NCBI GenBank assembly: GCA_963520725.1
Contig: CAUQSG010000029.1
Span: 1-19,899 of the forward strand
DNA from: JABCPE02 sp963520725
GTDB taxonomy: Bacteria; Bacteroidota; Bacteroidia; Flavobacteriales; Weeksellaceae
Reading direction: 5' to 3'
DNA: 19,899 nt
Numbering within the stretch: position 1 is the first letter of the stretch; each line of letters begins with the position of its first letter. Position numbers and translations under genes: made by a program. Positions 6,671 through 14,954 of the stretch are shown one piece after another. The notes below the pieces were generated by a model. That model had not been told where the DNA came from. It did no database searches and saw only the letters and a program-made list of their open reading frames with translations.

Positions 6671-8779
6671 TTATCTCCCTGTTCTATTCAGTAAATCATC
6701 TATGCTGGTGTCTCTTATGTCATTATCAAATTTCTTCCCTGTTTGGAACTGGTAAGAGAATTTTATAGAAATTCCGCGAGAATTGTTTTTGGTGTAATTA
6801 TAAGTATAAATTCCGTTGATATCCGAATATCCTTTCGTTCTGTTGGAATTGAAAACATCGGAAATATTCAGTGTTAAATTTGCTTTATTTTCAAACAATG
6901 GAACTCTCAGATTTAAGTCTGTATAAAAATTAGAATAATTATAATTAAACTGCTGTCTGCTCGGCGTGGAGTAATTCACAGAAACATCTAATTTCACTTT
7001 TTTGAACAAATCAAAACTATGAATACTCTCCAAAGTCATATAATAAGAGTGGGTTGAAAGATTATACTGTCCTGCTTTGAAACTACTATGAGAAAGATTT
7101 ATTTTATTGGTTGTATTCCAGAAATCAGCAATTTTTACAGGAATATTAATATTAAAAAGAAAAGTATTCTGATATCCAGCATTTTCAAGTTTTGAAAATA
7201 AAACCCCGTTGTTCAAGAGATTAGAAACATTGATAATGTTATTTTCTGAATAAAGATAGCGAAATACAAAAGAATATTTTTTCATCAAAACATATCCTGC
7301 CTGTGAGATAAAATAATCCATTGGTTTCAGATGCTGATTTCCAGAACTCCACATATCGGTCTGCTCCACCATGATGGTAGGGTCATAGCTGAAAAAAGAA
7401 GGTCTGGTAAATCGTTTAGAAGCGTGAAGATAAAAAGTGTGGTTTTTATTATGAGTGTATGTAACCGTTGCAGAAGGCAGGAATTTATTATAATTCGCCC
7501 TGCCGTCTAATCCTTTATTCGTTTGAAAATCAGCATCAGTATATTCATTTCTCAATCCCAAATTATACTTTAATTTTCCTTTGGACAAAGAATAATTGAG
7601 ATAAACAGAATATATATTTTCATTGAAATAAAAATTCTGTGAGCGGCTGTCTATAAAAGTATCAAAACTATAATAATCAGCCGTATTCCTATTGTCGCTG
7701 TTGGAAAATTTTACTCCAAATGAGAGTTTGTTCTGCTCGTTGATTTTTTTAGTGTAATCTGCCGAAGCTGTAAAGATTTTATAATCTAATCTACCATTTT
7801 GGGTATAATTTTCTGAATTTAAAAACAAGCCATTTGCATAAAAATCATTATAACTCTTGAACGGATTATAAAACTTCTCCAAAGCATAATCGGCATTGAT
7901 AGTCAGCTCATCATCTTTGTCCGATGAAAAGTCATACTGCAAGGAAAATGTATGCGTTTTATCCTTGGTTTCAGAAAAATTATTAATAAAAGAAGTTCCC
8001 GAACTGGATAAAGTCTGAGTTTTGTAGTGATAGACATAGTTTTTATCCAAATCCATATCAGCAGTATAGTTGTAAAGGAAACTCAACTTATGTTTATCAT
8101 TAAAATCATAATCCAAATTAAAGGTTGCATTATTCCCAAAACGCTTGGTTTTGCCTCCATATTCGCCCTCTCTGGTCAGCTGGTCAGTCCATTTTTGAAG
8201 GGAATTTCCTTTCGCATCAGAATATTTTATGAAATAATCTCCAGATGCATAAACTCTGAGCTTCCCAAAGGTTGCCATATAGTTAGCATTGCTGTTATGC
8301 CCAAATTTATCATTATAATAAACGCCTGTTCCCAGCCCAAGAACCTGCCCTTCCACTTTTTTAGTAGTAATGATAATCTGCACTGTGTAGCGACTGTCCA
8401 TAGAAGCATCTGGAGTATCGTTTATCTCTATACTCTTTATGGTTTTGGCGTCGAGAGAAGACAGAAAAGTATCAAACTGGTCAGGGCTTATTTTGACTTC
8501 TTTTTTGTTAAGAATGATTTGTATTTTATCACTTCCCAAAATTTTCAGCCCGTTGGAATAGCTGACATTTGGAGAAAATTTTATAATCTCAGAAACATTC
8601 TCCTTCTGCTCCAGTATTGTCCCTGAAACATTCAGTTGGTATCCTTTTAAAGTCTGTGCTACAGGCTGTTTCTTTATTATAGAAACTTCTTTTATCTCTG
8701 TAACTTTCACAGAATCTTTCTTCTCCTGTGCTAAAAACACAGCAGGAATCAACCCGATGAAATAAAATGTTTTCTTCAT
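6671..8779 (-). CDS. Outer-membrane beta-barrel receptor (TonB-dependent receptor type)
   Basis: This 702-residue protein has a signal peptide (MKKTFYFIGLIPAVFLAQ), then a plug-like domain of about 120 residues, with DKIQIILNKKEVKI followed by the helix-strand run IEINDTPDASMDSRYTVQIIITTKK near 115-140. A long barrel rich in Tyr, Asn and Phe with alternating strands follows. It fits the Bacteroidota family of outer-membrane beta-barrel proteins related to TonB-dependent receptors (OMP_b-brl_3 type), which import a ligand across the outer membrane using TonB energy. Unlike many relatives it lacks the N-terminal carboxypeptidase-regulatory-like domain; the plug starts soon after the signal peptide, preceded by a possible TonB box (around VTEIKEVSII). 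No substrate clue is seen nearby. Confidence 0.88.
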   Translation of the reverse strand: MKKTFYFIGLIPAVFLAQEKKDSVKVTEIKEVSIIKKQPVAQTLKGYQLNVSGTILEQKENVSEIIKFSPNVSYSNGLKILGSDKIQIILNKKEVKISPDQFDTFLSSLDAKTIKSIEINDTPDASMDSRYTVQIIITTKKVEGQVLGLGTGVYYNDKFGHNSNANYMATFGKLRVYASGDYFIKYSDAKGNSLQKWTDQLTREGEYGGKTKRFGNNATFNLDYDFNDKHKLSFLYNYTADMDLDKNYVYHYKTQTLSSSGTSFINNFSETKDKTHTFSLQYDFSSDKDDELTINADYALEKFYNPFKSYNDFYANGLFLNSENYTQNGRLDYKIFTASADYTKKINEQNKLSFGVKFSNSDNRNTADYYSFDTFIDSRSQNFYFNENIYSVYLNYSLSKGKLKYNLGLRNEYTDADFQTNKGLDGRANYNKFLPSATVTYTHNKNHTFYLHASKRFTRPSFFSYDPTIMVEQTDMWSSGNQHLKPMDYFISQAGYVLMKKYSFVFRYLYSENNIINVSNLLNNGVLFSKLENAGYQNTFLFNINIPVKIADFWNTTNKINLSHSSFKAGQYNLSTHSYYMTLESIHSFDLFKKVKLDVSVNYSTPSRQQFNYNYSNFYTDLNLRVPLFENKANLTLNISDVFNSNRTKGYSDINGIYTYNYTKNNSRGISIKFSYQFQTGKKFDNDIRDTSIDDLLNRTGR

Positions 8780-8790
8780 TCTTTTTTGTC

Positions 8791-8798
8791 CAAATTTA
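8791..8798 (-). promoter_or_regulatory. Candidate -7 promoter box for the outer-membrane receptor
   Basis: The minus strand reads TAAATTTG, a full TAnnTTTG match, only 11 bases before the ATG at 8779, so the mRNA leader would be very short. No -33 TTG was found at a normal distance. Confidence 0.45.
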
Positions 8799-8859
8799 AA
8801 TAAAAAAGGATAATAATTAAAGCTGTCTTTAGTTAAGCTTTATTCATTACTTAAATACC

Positions 8860-10044
8860 CTACTCCTCCTGCCAGTAGTCAAACTCTGGTGTGGCAATAG
8901 GAGTTCTTCCGTTCCACTTGGGAATCTTAAATCCTTTAGGAAAGGAATAACCTCCTGGATAAAAATCTCCCATGTCATCTTCCTTGGCTTTAAATACTTT
9001 AAACCTCATGACTTTTTGAAAGCCTTTCTTTCCTGATACCCATAAAATGCCTGTTTCTGCATTCTTTTCCACCCCTATCGTTATCCTGTTATTGGCTTGG
9101 TTTTCAAAATATTTCTTGAAATCTTGAGGAAGAATTATTCCTGTACTATAATTTCCTCCTTTATACTCAAATAAAAAATGAATCTGAACAGGAAGTTTCA
9201 GATTTTTAATAAGATTGTTATTTTCTTTATACTCAAATTTACCCCATTCCTGCCAATCAATAGACTGAAAAGCCAAATCTCCCTTGCTCGGCTGATACCA
9301 TGTGCCGTCTTTGGTGTAAAAAACCATATAAGGTGTTACATCTTTTTCCTCGCTGCTGAAACCTATATCATAGTCGTATTCCTTGTCTCCTTTTTCCCAA
9401 ATATCATAGGGCACACCATGAAGATACCGAAATATATTAAATTCAGAATTTATATATTCTTTTGAAGTAATAGTTTCTCTTTCATATTTGTTATAATCTT
9501 CATCATGTTCCATCCATATTCCATTATTCTCTGCTTTGAACCTGATAATTTCTGTAAGTCTTTCAGAGCCACGCAACCATATGGTAGCATTTCCCCCAGG
9601 AGCCATTCCTGCTACTATAGAGGTGTAGGTGGTTTTCATGCCATAGACTGTCTTGAACCCGTTTTTAAAAAGCTTGAGCATACGCTCCCTCGGAAGCCGT
9701 GCTCCACCTCTATATTCTCTTCTGTCTATAGCGCAGACCCAACGAACCGCCACACTATCAGGGATATCCTTGTATTGGTCTCCTCCAGAGTAGCCTCCTG
9801 CTGTCACTCCCCAGCCTGGATCAAATCCTATATTAGCAGAAGCCCCTGCTACACTTTTACCCTTATAAAAATACTCTACCATTGGACCTCCATTCCCGTA
9901 ATATTTAGGTGCAGACATTCCTGCATTCCATTCATATTTATCTTTTGGGCTGCAGCCTGTCAGTACCACCAGCACCAATATGCTACTCATATATCTCCCT
10001 TTCATAAAAAATCTTTCCATTTTCATCTTCTTTACTTTTTTCAT
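8860..10044 (-). CDS. DUF2931-like lipoprotein
   Basis: This 394-residue protein carries a lipoprotein signal with lipobox LTGC (Cys31) after the hydrophobic run SSILVLVVLTG. The mature part begins near KYEWNAGMSAPKYYG and contains AGMAPGGNATIWLRG (145-159), stretches I associate with the DUF2931 family of Bacteroidota lipoproteins. It aligns along most of its length with the 13838-14892 gene, including the C-terminal region. Function is unknown. The ATG at 10044 gives an unusually long basic n-region; ATGs at residues 9, 14 and 19 are possible. The 21 bases around the 10044 ATG are nearly identical to those around the next gene's ATG, which favours 10044. It is the last gene of the exported-protein array. 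Confidence 0.75.
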   Translation of the reverse strand: MKKVKKMKMERFFMKGRYMSSILVLVVLTGCSPKDKYEWNAGMSAPKYYGNGGPMVEYFYKGKSVAGASANIGFDPGWGVTAGGYSGGDQYKDIPDSVAVRWVCAIDRREYRGGARLPRERMLKLFKNGFKTVYGMKTTYTSIVAGMAPGGNATIWLRGSERLTEIIRFKAENNGIWMEHDEDYNKYERETITSKEYINSEFNIFRYLHGVPYDIWEKGDKEYDYDIGFSSEEKDVTPYMVFYTKDGTWYQPSKGDLAFQSIDWQEWGKFEYKENNNLIKNLKLPVQIHFLFEYKGGNYSTGIILPQDFKKYFENQANNRITIGVEKNAETGILWVSGKKGFQKVMRFKVFKAKEDDMGDFYPGGYSFPKGFKIPKWNGRTPIATPEFDYWQEE

Positions 10045-10056
10045 CGGTCTGATATT
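10036..10056 (-). repeat. Repeated translation-start region, copy 1
   Basis: The 21 bases spanning the start codon of the DUF2931-like gene match those at 10464-10484 with one mismatch. The shared core on the minus strand reads GACCGATGAAAAAA or its near equivalent. The similarity stops on both sides. Confidence 0.7.
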
Positions 10057-10058
10057 TT

Positions 10059-10472
10059 CTATTTATAATATTCAAATGAAACTCCGTTGGGATTGTAAAG
10101 ATTACAACAAAAAACAATTTCATATCTATTGACATTGGGAGGTAATTTCATAAAAGATATTTCACTAAATATTGCCTTTGCTTCCTTCTCTAATTTAATT
10201 TTGTCTGGCGTACAATATCTTGTATCATATGCATATATTTTATAGGTTATGGATGGTTTCTTCTCTTCAGCTTTCTTTATAGGAAAGCTTTCTATTTCAG
10301 TTATATTATATTTATCTTTTATTTTTTTCAATTCCGTTTTTTCATTTTCTATCTCAATATATTGAGGATTAGAAAAATAATTAATCCCAGAAATAACAAC
10401 AAAATAAAACGCATAATAACCTATAAATAAAATACTTACAGCAATTAAAATTATTTTTATCTTTTTTTTCAT
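10059..10472 (-). CDS. Small membrane-anchored protein of unknown function
   Basis: This 137-residue protein starts with a basic stretch (MKKKIK) and one hydrophobic helix (about 6-30, IILIAVSILFIGYYAFYFVV) with no lipobox cysteine, so it is predicted to be anchored in the inner membrane with the rest in the periplasm. The remaining ~105 residues are rich in Lys, Glu and Tyr, with Cys pairs YCTPDK and FCCNLY. No family recognised. It lies 30 bases after the previous gene and 14 bases before the next, consistent with one transcript, and its start region is duplicated at the next gene. Confidence 0.7.
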   Translation of the reverse strand: MKKKIKIILIAVSILFIGYYAFYFVVISGINYFSNPQYIEIENEKTELKKIKDKYNITEIESFPIKKAEEKKPSITYKIYAYDTRYCTPDKIKLEKEAKAIFSEISFMKLPPNVNRYEIVFCCNLYNPNGVSFEYYK

Positions 10473-10484
10473 CGGTCGGATATT
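10464..10484 (-). repeat. Repeated translation-start region, copy 2
   Basis: This is the partner of the copy at 10036-10056: 20 of 21 bases are identical, again centred on a start codon (ATG at 10472). Confidence 0.7.
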
Positions 10485-10502
10485 CTCCTTTAAAAATCTC
10501 TC

Positions 10503-10931
10503 CTATTTACAATGATAAATAAGCGTATCTATTTCTCTCTTACTACCTTCTAATCCAGCATTACCATAGAAATGAAAACGACCCACTAGTTTTGTGGTAT
10601 CTTTTTTACACTTAGAAACTAAAAAAAATGCCAGTTCATCCTCTGGATAATCATATAATGCATTCTGTGAAAAACCACCTGTTGTTTCTTCCTTATTTTC
10701 TAAAAAATAATAAGTATTTGAAGTGTAACGATAAAAACTAAAATATTTTTTATCTTTATTATTTGCTTGTAAAAAATCAATAATTTGAGTTTTTAATAAA
10801 GAATCACTCTTAGGAGGATTCTTTATTAAGATAAGAGCAGGAATTGCTCTGGATTGCACAAACTCTATCTTTTCTTCCTTGCAAGAAAATAAAAATAGCA
10901 ATACAAAAAATACAAATACTCTATTTTTCAT
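10503..10931 (-). CDS. Lipoprotein of unknown function, possible surface-export signal
   Basis: The start is placed at the ATG at 10931 because it begins a textbook lipoprotein signal: MKNRVFVFFVLLFLFSC, with cleavage before Cys17. A longer open frame reaching 10985 would add 18 residues encoded by the promoter-like repeat and is not favoured. The residues after the Cys, K-E-E, resemble the lipoprotein export signal described in Capnocytophaga, so the protein may reach the cell surface. The 126-residue mature part has no recognised domain; it includes FSFYRYTSNTYYFLENKEE and a VSKCKK stretch. A -7-like box and a hairpin lie in the 39-base repeat immediately upstream, so this gene may start a sub-transcript with the two genes below it. 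Confidence 0.75.
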   Translation of the reverse strand: MKNRVFVFFVLLFLFSCKEEKIEFVQSRAIPALILIKNPPKSDSLLKTQIIDFLQANNKDKKYFSFYRYTSNTYYFLENKEETTGGFSQNALYDYPEDELAFFLVSKCKKDTTKLVGRFHFYGNAGLEGSKREIDTLIYHCK

Positions 10932-10942
10932 TTTATGGTTGT

Positions 10943-10981
10943 TTTTTTCTTTCCCAAAAATATAAATAAAAGAGCGAATAT
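10943..10981 (-). repeat. 39-base perfect direct repeat, copy 1 (hairpin half plus -7 box)
   Basis: These 39 bases recur exactly at 15669-15707 in the same orientation. Read on the minus strand, the repeat begins with the second arm of a hairpin and runs through TATTTTTG (10962-10955), a full match to the Bacteroidota -7 box, followed by GGGAAAGAAAAAA. It sits 12 bases before the lipoprotein start at 10931. Confidence 0.85.
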
Positions 10982-10991
10982 TCACTCTTTT
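10968..10991 (-). terminator. Terminator-like hairpin overlapping repeat copy 1
   Basis: On the minus strand AAAAGAG (10991-10985) pairs with CTCTTTT (10974-10968); the inner bases continue the pairing (T-G, then GAAT with ATTC), giving a stem of about 12 base pairs. ATTTATATTTTTG follows. It lies downstream of the split lipoprotein gene and could end its transcript. Confidence 0.6.
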
Positions 10992-11000
10992 ACTTGTCTA

Positions 11001-11084
11001 TTATTTCATTCTGCTTTTATGCACACGGCTCGTGTTTCGTTCTTGAAACCAATCTCCCAAATTATCCAAAAACCTCTTTACCAT
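11001..11084 (-). other. Possible short reading frame (27 codons) overlapping the end of the split lipoprotein gene
   Basis: An ATG at 11084 overlaps the preceding stop codon region (ATGGTAA) and opens a 27-residue frame containing RFLDNLGDWFQERNTSR and ending MK, followed by tandem stops and then the 39-base repeat. The composition looks protein-like rather than random, so it may be a small gene or the remnant C-terminus of a lost one. No family recognised. Confidence 0.25.
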
Positions 11085-11640
11085 TTTATTGGAAAGCTTT
11101 TAAATTGGTATTCTGTATCTTTTTCTTTTCTAAACATTATCTCTATATAATCCTCTTTTCTTTTAAGTTTTTCTAATATTTCTGGAAAATCTTTTTTGAA
11201 TTGGTAATAATCTGTAAGTTGTACAGTATCCTTAAATTTCTCTCCTAATTTTATATTTCTATCATACTTATTTAAAATTTCTTGAGCTTTTTTATGAGAT
11301 ATATTCAGAGACTCATGGACTAAATAATATTCTCCTGAAGAAATACCATTTTTTGCAGGTTTAATAGAGTATTCATACAATATTTTTAATCTTCATTTAA
11401 AATGATAAAATCTGATAAAAAAGCTTTCTTTTCATTGTTTTCTATAAAATTAAATGTTATGAAAGAATAGGATTCCATATTCTCCACTTTAAATTTTATC
11501 GGAACACTAATCTTTACAGAGTCCTGATATTTCGGATTATATGTTATATAAACAGGTTTATCTGAATTTATTTGATGAAAATGAAACTCTTTACAACTCA
11601 CCAATAAAACTGAAATAATAATAATTCTTATATAAATCAT
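11078..11640 (-). pseudogene. Lipoprotein gene split by a probable one-base deletion
   Basis: Two adjacent frames look like halves of one protein. The first (84 residues from 11640) begins with a lipoprotein signal MIYIRIIIISVLLVSC (Cys16), then a beta-rich stretch, and stops at 11386-11388 after FIILNED. The second continues from about 11392 in the -1 frame, with no ATG or ribosome site in the six-base gap: YEYSIKPAKNGISSGEYYLV, then HKKAQEILNKYDRNIKLGEK, ending FPIKW at 11078. One extra base near GATTAAAAATATTG (about 11380-11391) would restore a single frame of about 188 residues. The stop comes before the A-run, which argues against programmed slippage. Two separate genes, the second starting at TTG 11380, are possible but less likely. 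Family not recognised. Confidence 0.6.
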
Positions 11641-11714
11641 ATCTTAATAATTAAAAAATATTGTTTCAATTAATATAATGTTATCATTTACAATGTGATA
11701 CATTGACGCTTGTT

Positions 11715-12497
11715 TTAGCGTTTTGGATCTCCTATTTTAGAAAGATAATCCATTGTTTTTTGAGGATTGGAATAATCATCAGGCGTTGATAATATTTTCT
11801 CAATAATATCCTTGATATTAGGATAAATCTCTTTTTTTATTTTTTCTTTGTCAAGAAAACGCTCCATATCAGCGAAAATATATTCTCTCAGCTCGTATTT
11901 AGAGGTTTCGGGATGGTATGTAAATATCAAATCATGAAAACCACTGCCGTCAGAAAAATCAAAATTGCTTAGTACATATTTTTTCAGTTCCTTATCCTTA
12001 TTATACCCAAATTCTATTACTAAATCATTTAATAAATTGGGATTTTTGGTTTTCAATAGATTATAAGACCCTTTATCTCCGTAAAAAATATAATTATTAT
12101 AATGGAATAAATCCGCTTGGTTTATGAGGTATTCATTATCCACATCAGAATCTTCATACAGGATATAATTCTCCGATTTCAAAGCGATATACGGAAACTT
12201 GGAATTGTTAAGGGCAATAATGCTATTGGCATATTGGCTGATATTTATACCGTATACTTCCAGAATTTTTTGGGTATATTCTTCATTGGATGGGAATCTG
12301 AAATCCATATCGGACAAATTTCTTTTCCCATAATCTATAAGGTCTGTTGATAAAGAATCATAATTAACTTTTAATCCATCTCCCTCTTCCAAAATGTTAT
12401 AAGGCGCCTGTTTCGTGCTTACCGAACCCTTATTGCTTTTTTCATCACATGAAAAAAATATAATGTTAGCCAGCAGTATTATTAAAAAATATCTCAT
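11715..12497 (-). CDS. Lipoprotein of unknown function, paralogue of the 395-residue neighbour
   Basis: This 260-residue protein has a lipoprotein signal MRYFLIILLANIIFFSC (Cys17). The mature part shares a recognisable pattern with the protein at 12531-13718: FPSNEEYTQKILEVY against PPSNKAFSEKVQMIF; YNNYIFYGDKGSYNLL against RNKYLFNDDKASFAWL; and LVIEFGYNKDKELKKYVL against LVKTFGYVEDKALLDFVL. The two genes therefore arose by duplication and diverged. No named family is recognised. The gap to the upstream paralogue is 33 bases, consistent with one transcript; 74 bases separate it from the next gene. Confidence 0.78.
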   Translation of the reverse strand: MRYFLIILLANIIFFSCDEKSNKGSVSTKQAPYNILEEGDGLKVNYDSLSTDLIDYGKRNLSDMDFRFPSNEEYTQKILEVYGINISQYANSIIALNNSKFPYIALKSENYILYEDSDVDNEYLINQADLFHYNNYIFYGDKGSYNLLKTKNPNLLNDLVIEFGYNKDKELKKYVLSNFDFSDGSGFHDLIFTYHPETSKYELREYIFADMERFLDKEKIKKEIYPNIKDIIEKILSTPDDYSNPQKTMDYLSKIGDPKR

Positions 12498-12530
12498 TCT
12501 ATGATAATTGTTTTTGTGTAAAATATTCTT

Positions 12531-13718
12531 TTAAAGCTCTTCCATTCCTGCGCGCCACCTACCGCCTGTTTTGGTCTCTTCCCAAACTCTTTTCAAGTCT
12601 GGATTGTTATAAAAATTTTTCTTCTCAATTTCTTCTCTATATTTCTCAGTTAGGTTTAAAATTGGGAAAAAATTATAATAAGAATTTTCATCTGTTTTGC
12701 TCATGTGGTAAGCTGTCTCGCTTAATATCTTGGTAAGTTCTGGAAAATTGATTTCGGATTTCCCCTGTTCTTCTTTTTTTATTAAAGTATACATCAATTC
12801 TTGGATTCGAAACGAAAAATCAGACAATTCCTTCTTTTTCCAGTCTTTTACCACTGCGAAAACTTCTATGTTTAAACGATTTTTCCCTCCGCAGGAACGG
12901 CTGATTAGTATTTTTTCTAACTCAGCCAAATCTTTATAATTTTCCTTCAATACAAAGTCCAAAAGTGCCTTATCCTCCACATAACCAAAAGTTTTCACCA
13001 AACTCTCCAAAAACCAAGTATCATTAGACCTAAGCCACGCAAAACTCGCCTTGTCATCATTGAATAAATACTTGTTGCGATTTACTAAAATTTGAATATT
13101 ATTTTGGCGTCGTTCTTTCAAATCCGAAACATCTTTCCATTTATAAATTTTAACTTCCTCGCCATCTTCCATGTATTTTTCCATTGATTTTTTCTCAAAT
13201 TCTGCAAGTTTAGGGTATGCATTTTTATAATCTATCAGCTCTGGAATGGCATAAAGTTCGGTTAAAAAATTACTGTTTTTAATGATGTAGTACGAATACG
13301 GCGTCACATCTACAGACTTATCATTTCTATAGTATTTTACCTCTTTATCACATTTTTCATTAAAGTTGAGATACAGGTATTTTGATGATAAATTAAAATC
13401 TATTTTCCTTTTAAAAATCATCTGCACCTTTTCAGAAAACGCCTTGTTTGATGGTGGAATGTATCCTTTTGATAAGATAATTTTCTCTGCCACAGGGATG
13501 ACCGCCTCCATATCCTCCTTAGAATATGTATATGTTTCTATATCAAATGAATTTAGAACTTCTCCTGATATTCCCTTTTCCAATTGTTGTCTCAGAACAT
13601 GTTCTACATTGCTGCTGTGCGCTTCTGTAAGATTGTTTTTCACAATATTTTCATCTTTCTTCTGTGAACATCCATGATAAACACTCAAAACAGAAACTAT
13701 CAGTAATATTTTTTTCAT
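12531..13718 (-). CDS. Lipoprotein of unknown function (395 residues)
   Basis: The signal MKKILLIVSVLSVYHGC gives a lipobox cysteine at residue 17, followed by SQKKDEN. The mature protein is helical and charged, with PPSNKAFSEKVQ near 90, the block NKYLFNDDKASFAWLRSNDT near 215 and LVKTFGYVEDKALLDFVL just after. These blocks are shared with its 260-residue neighbour; the ~110 residues between the first and later blocks are an insertion relative to that paralogue. There are no membrane helices beyond the signal. No enzyme motif was seen. It is expected to be attached to the outer or inner membrane by its lipid. Confidence 0.8.
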   Translation of the reverse strand: MKKILLIVSVLSVYHGCSQKKDENIVKNNLTEAHSSNVEHVLRQQLEKGISGEVLNSFDIETYTYSKEDMEAVIPVAEKIILSKGYIPPSNKAFSEKVQMIFKRKIDFNLSSKYLYLNFNEKCDKEVKYYRNDKSVDVTPYSYYIIKNSNFLTELYAIPELIDYKNAYPKLAEFEKKSMEKYMEDGEEVKIYKWKDVSDLKERRQNNIQILVNRNKYLFNDDKASFAWLRSNDTWFLESLVKTFGYVEDKALLDFVLKENYKDLAELEKILISRSCGGKNRLNIEVFAVVKDWKKKELSDFSFRIQELMYTLIKKEEQGKSEINFPELTKILSETAYHMSKTDENSYYNFFPILNLTEKYREEIEKKNFYNNPDLKRVWEETKTGGRWRAGMEEL

Positions 13719-13837
13719 TATCTATATTTTTAATCAAATTTCGGGAATTTTATTTCTTCATTTTTAAATATTCTATATTGATTTTCATTTTATAAATATA
13801 ATGAAGGTTCAAAATCTAAGACAGGTTTTGACTTTAT

Positions 13838-14892
13838 TTAATAGGATTCTTTGTATTTTTCTTCATCATTGTTATAAATGCGGAAATTCTGTATTTCTAA
13901 TGGTTCGTTGTTTATAAACACCTCTATCCTTGAGTTTTCCTTATTAAATTTAATGGTAAACTCTATATTTTCCCCTCTTTATAGCGCTCAAAATGCTTAA
14001 ATATCTTATCTTCATCAAACAAAATACGCCCTCTGTATTTCTCATTCTTACTCGTTTCCCAGTCGATGTCTATACGATTAGGAAGCGCCCGGGATTTCCC
14101 AGTTTCATTGAGAACATGAGGTCTGTATAGATACTCGCTTTCTCTGTTGTAACACTCATAATGTGTTCTAAACAGCCTGAAATTCTGATTTTCTGAGAGA
14201 TAATTCAACCTGATATTATAACGCCTGCGGTACTTATCCCACTTCTCACTACTTAAGTTAGGGATATACCATCTTGTCTTTAAATCTGAACGGGGAGATG
14301 CCCAGAGGCGTCTCATTTCTTTTTCATATTCTGAGGTATCTCCTTTAATTTCTACTGCTTGATATCTTCCTATCTCTATCCGCGTAGGTCCAAATCCTGC
14401 CCACACTACCACCATGCCTTTAGGAGCAAAACCAAAAATAAGTTGGGTAAACTCAATATAATTTGTCTGGCTGTCATCATTAAGATTTGTGATATAATGT
14501 CCTTCATAATCAGGAGATTCAAATCTCTGATACCACCGGCTCATATATTCTCTCATCTTTGTTTCATCAAATTCTATATCTACCTTATAAAATTTATCTT
14601 CTGCCAGCGCATAGTAGATAATCTCAGTTTTATGGGGTGTTCCTCTCATTTGATAAGGGTGTTGTCCCCAACCCCATACTGGATTAGATGTTCCAAACCC
14701 CACACTTCCTGTATTACCCTCAAATGTTGTTATTTCACTATCTATCAACATTATTGATAATTTATCTTCTGTTGGGCTTGACACTGAGGGTGCCCACTCT
14801 CTTATGTTATTTTTCATACTATTCCCCTTTTTGTTTTGACACTGTATCAGTGAGGTTATTAGCATCAGAATTATTATCTTTATTGGTTTCAT
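13838..14892 (-). pseudogene. DUF2931-like lipoprotein gene with a C-terminal frameshift
   Basis: The frame from ATG 14892 carries a lipoprotein signal (MKPIKIIILMLITSLIQC, Cys18) and the features shared with the 8860-10044 protein: REWAPSVSSP (31-40) and FGFAPKGMVVVWAGFG (153-168). It stops at 13963 after KEGKI. In the -1 frame the sequence continues as coding for 44 residues (ENIEFTIKFN, IEVFINNEPLEIQNFRIY) to a stop at 13838-13840. That tail aligns with the paralogue's C-terminus (KKYFENQANNRITIGVEKN through RFKVFKAKEDD). One more G in the GGGG run at 13975-13972 would restore a protein of about 351 residues. The run does not fit the canonical slippery pattern, so a mutation or a sequencing indel is more likely than programmed frameshifting. 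Function unknown. Confidence 0.82.
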
Positions 14893-14954
14893 TTTATTCC
14901 ATAGTTTATATCTTAATTATATTGGTTTTTCAAGTTTATCCATGTGGTAGATGC

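Noticed and set aside
8027..8626. Long plus-strand open frame (199 codons) inside the outer-membrane receptor gene
   Set aside because: It lies opposite a clear 702-residue receptor with signal peptide and barrel pattern; its translation has no recognisable domain and a composition typical of antisense frames.
9505..10068. Plus-strand open frame of 187 codons opposite the DUF2931-like lipoprotein
   Set aside because: The minus-strand protein has a lipobox and a paralogue in the window; the plus-strand frame is rich in His, Cys and Ser with no domain, as expected for a shadow.
10932..10985. Longer start (ATG 10985) for the lipoprotein ending at 10503
   Set aside because: It would place 18 residues encoded by the 39-base repeat and a promoter-like box before a perfect lipoprotein signal; the start at 10931 gives a normal signal peptide.
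11380..11395. Programmed frameshifting at the A-run in the split lipoprotein gene
   Set aside because: The zero-frame stop codon comes before the A-run, so ribosomes would not reach it.
11684..11720. Hairpins near the end of the 260-residue lipoprotein gene (ACGCT/AGCGT over the stop and CAATGT/ACATTG after it) as a terminator
   Set aside because: Stems of only five to six pairs and no T-run in the minus direction.
13963..13980. Programmed -1 frameshifting at the GGGGAAAA run of the DUF2931-like gene
   Set aside because: The codon phase (GAG GGG AAA ATA) does not match an X XXY YYZ slippery heptamer, and no strong downstream structure was seen; a deletion is simpler.
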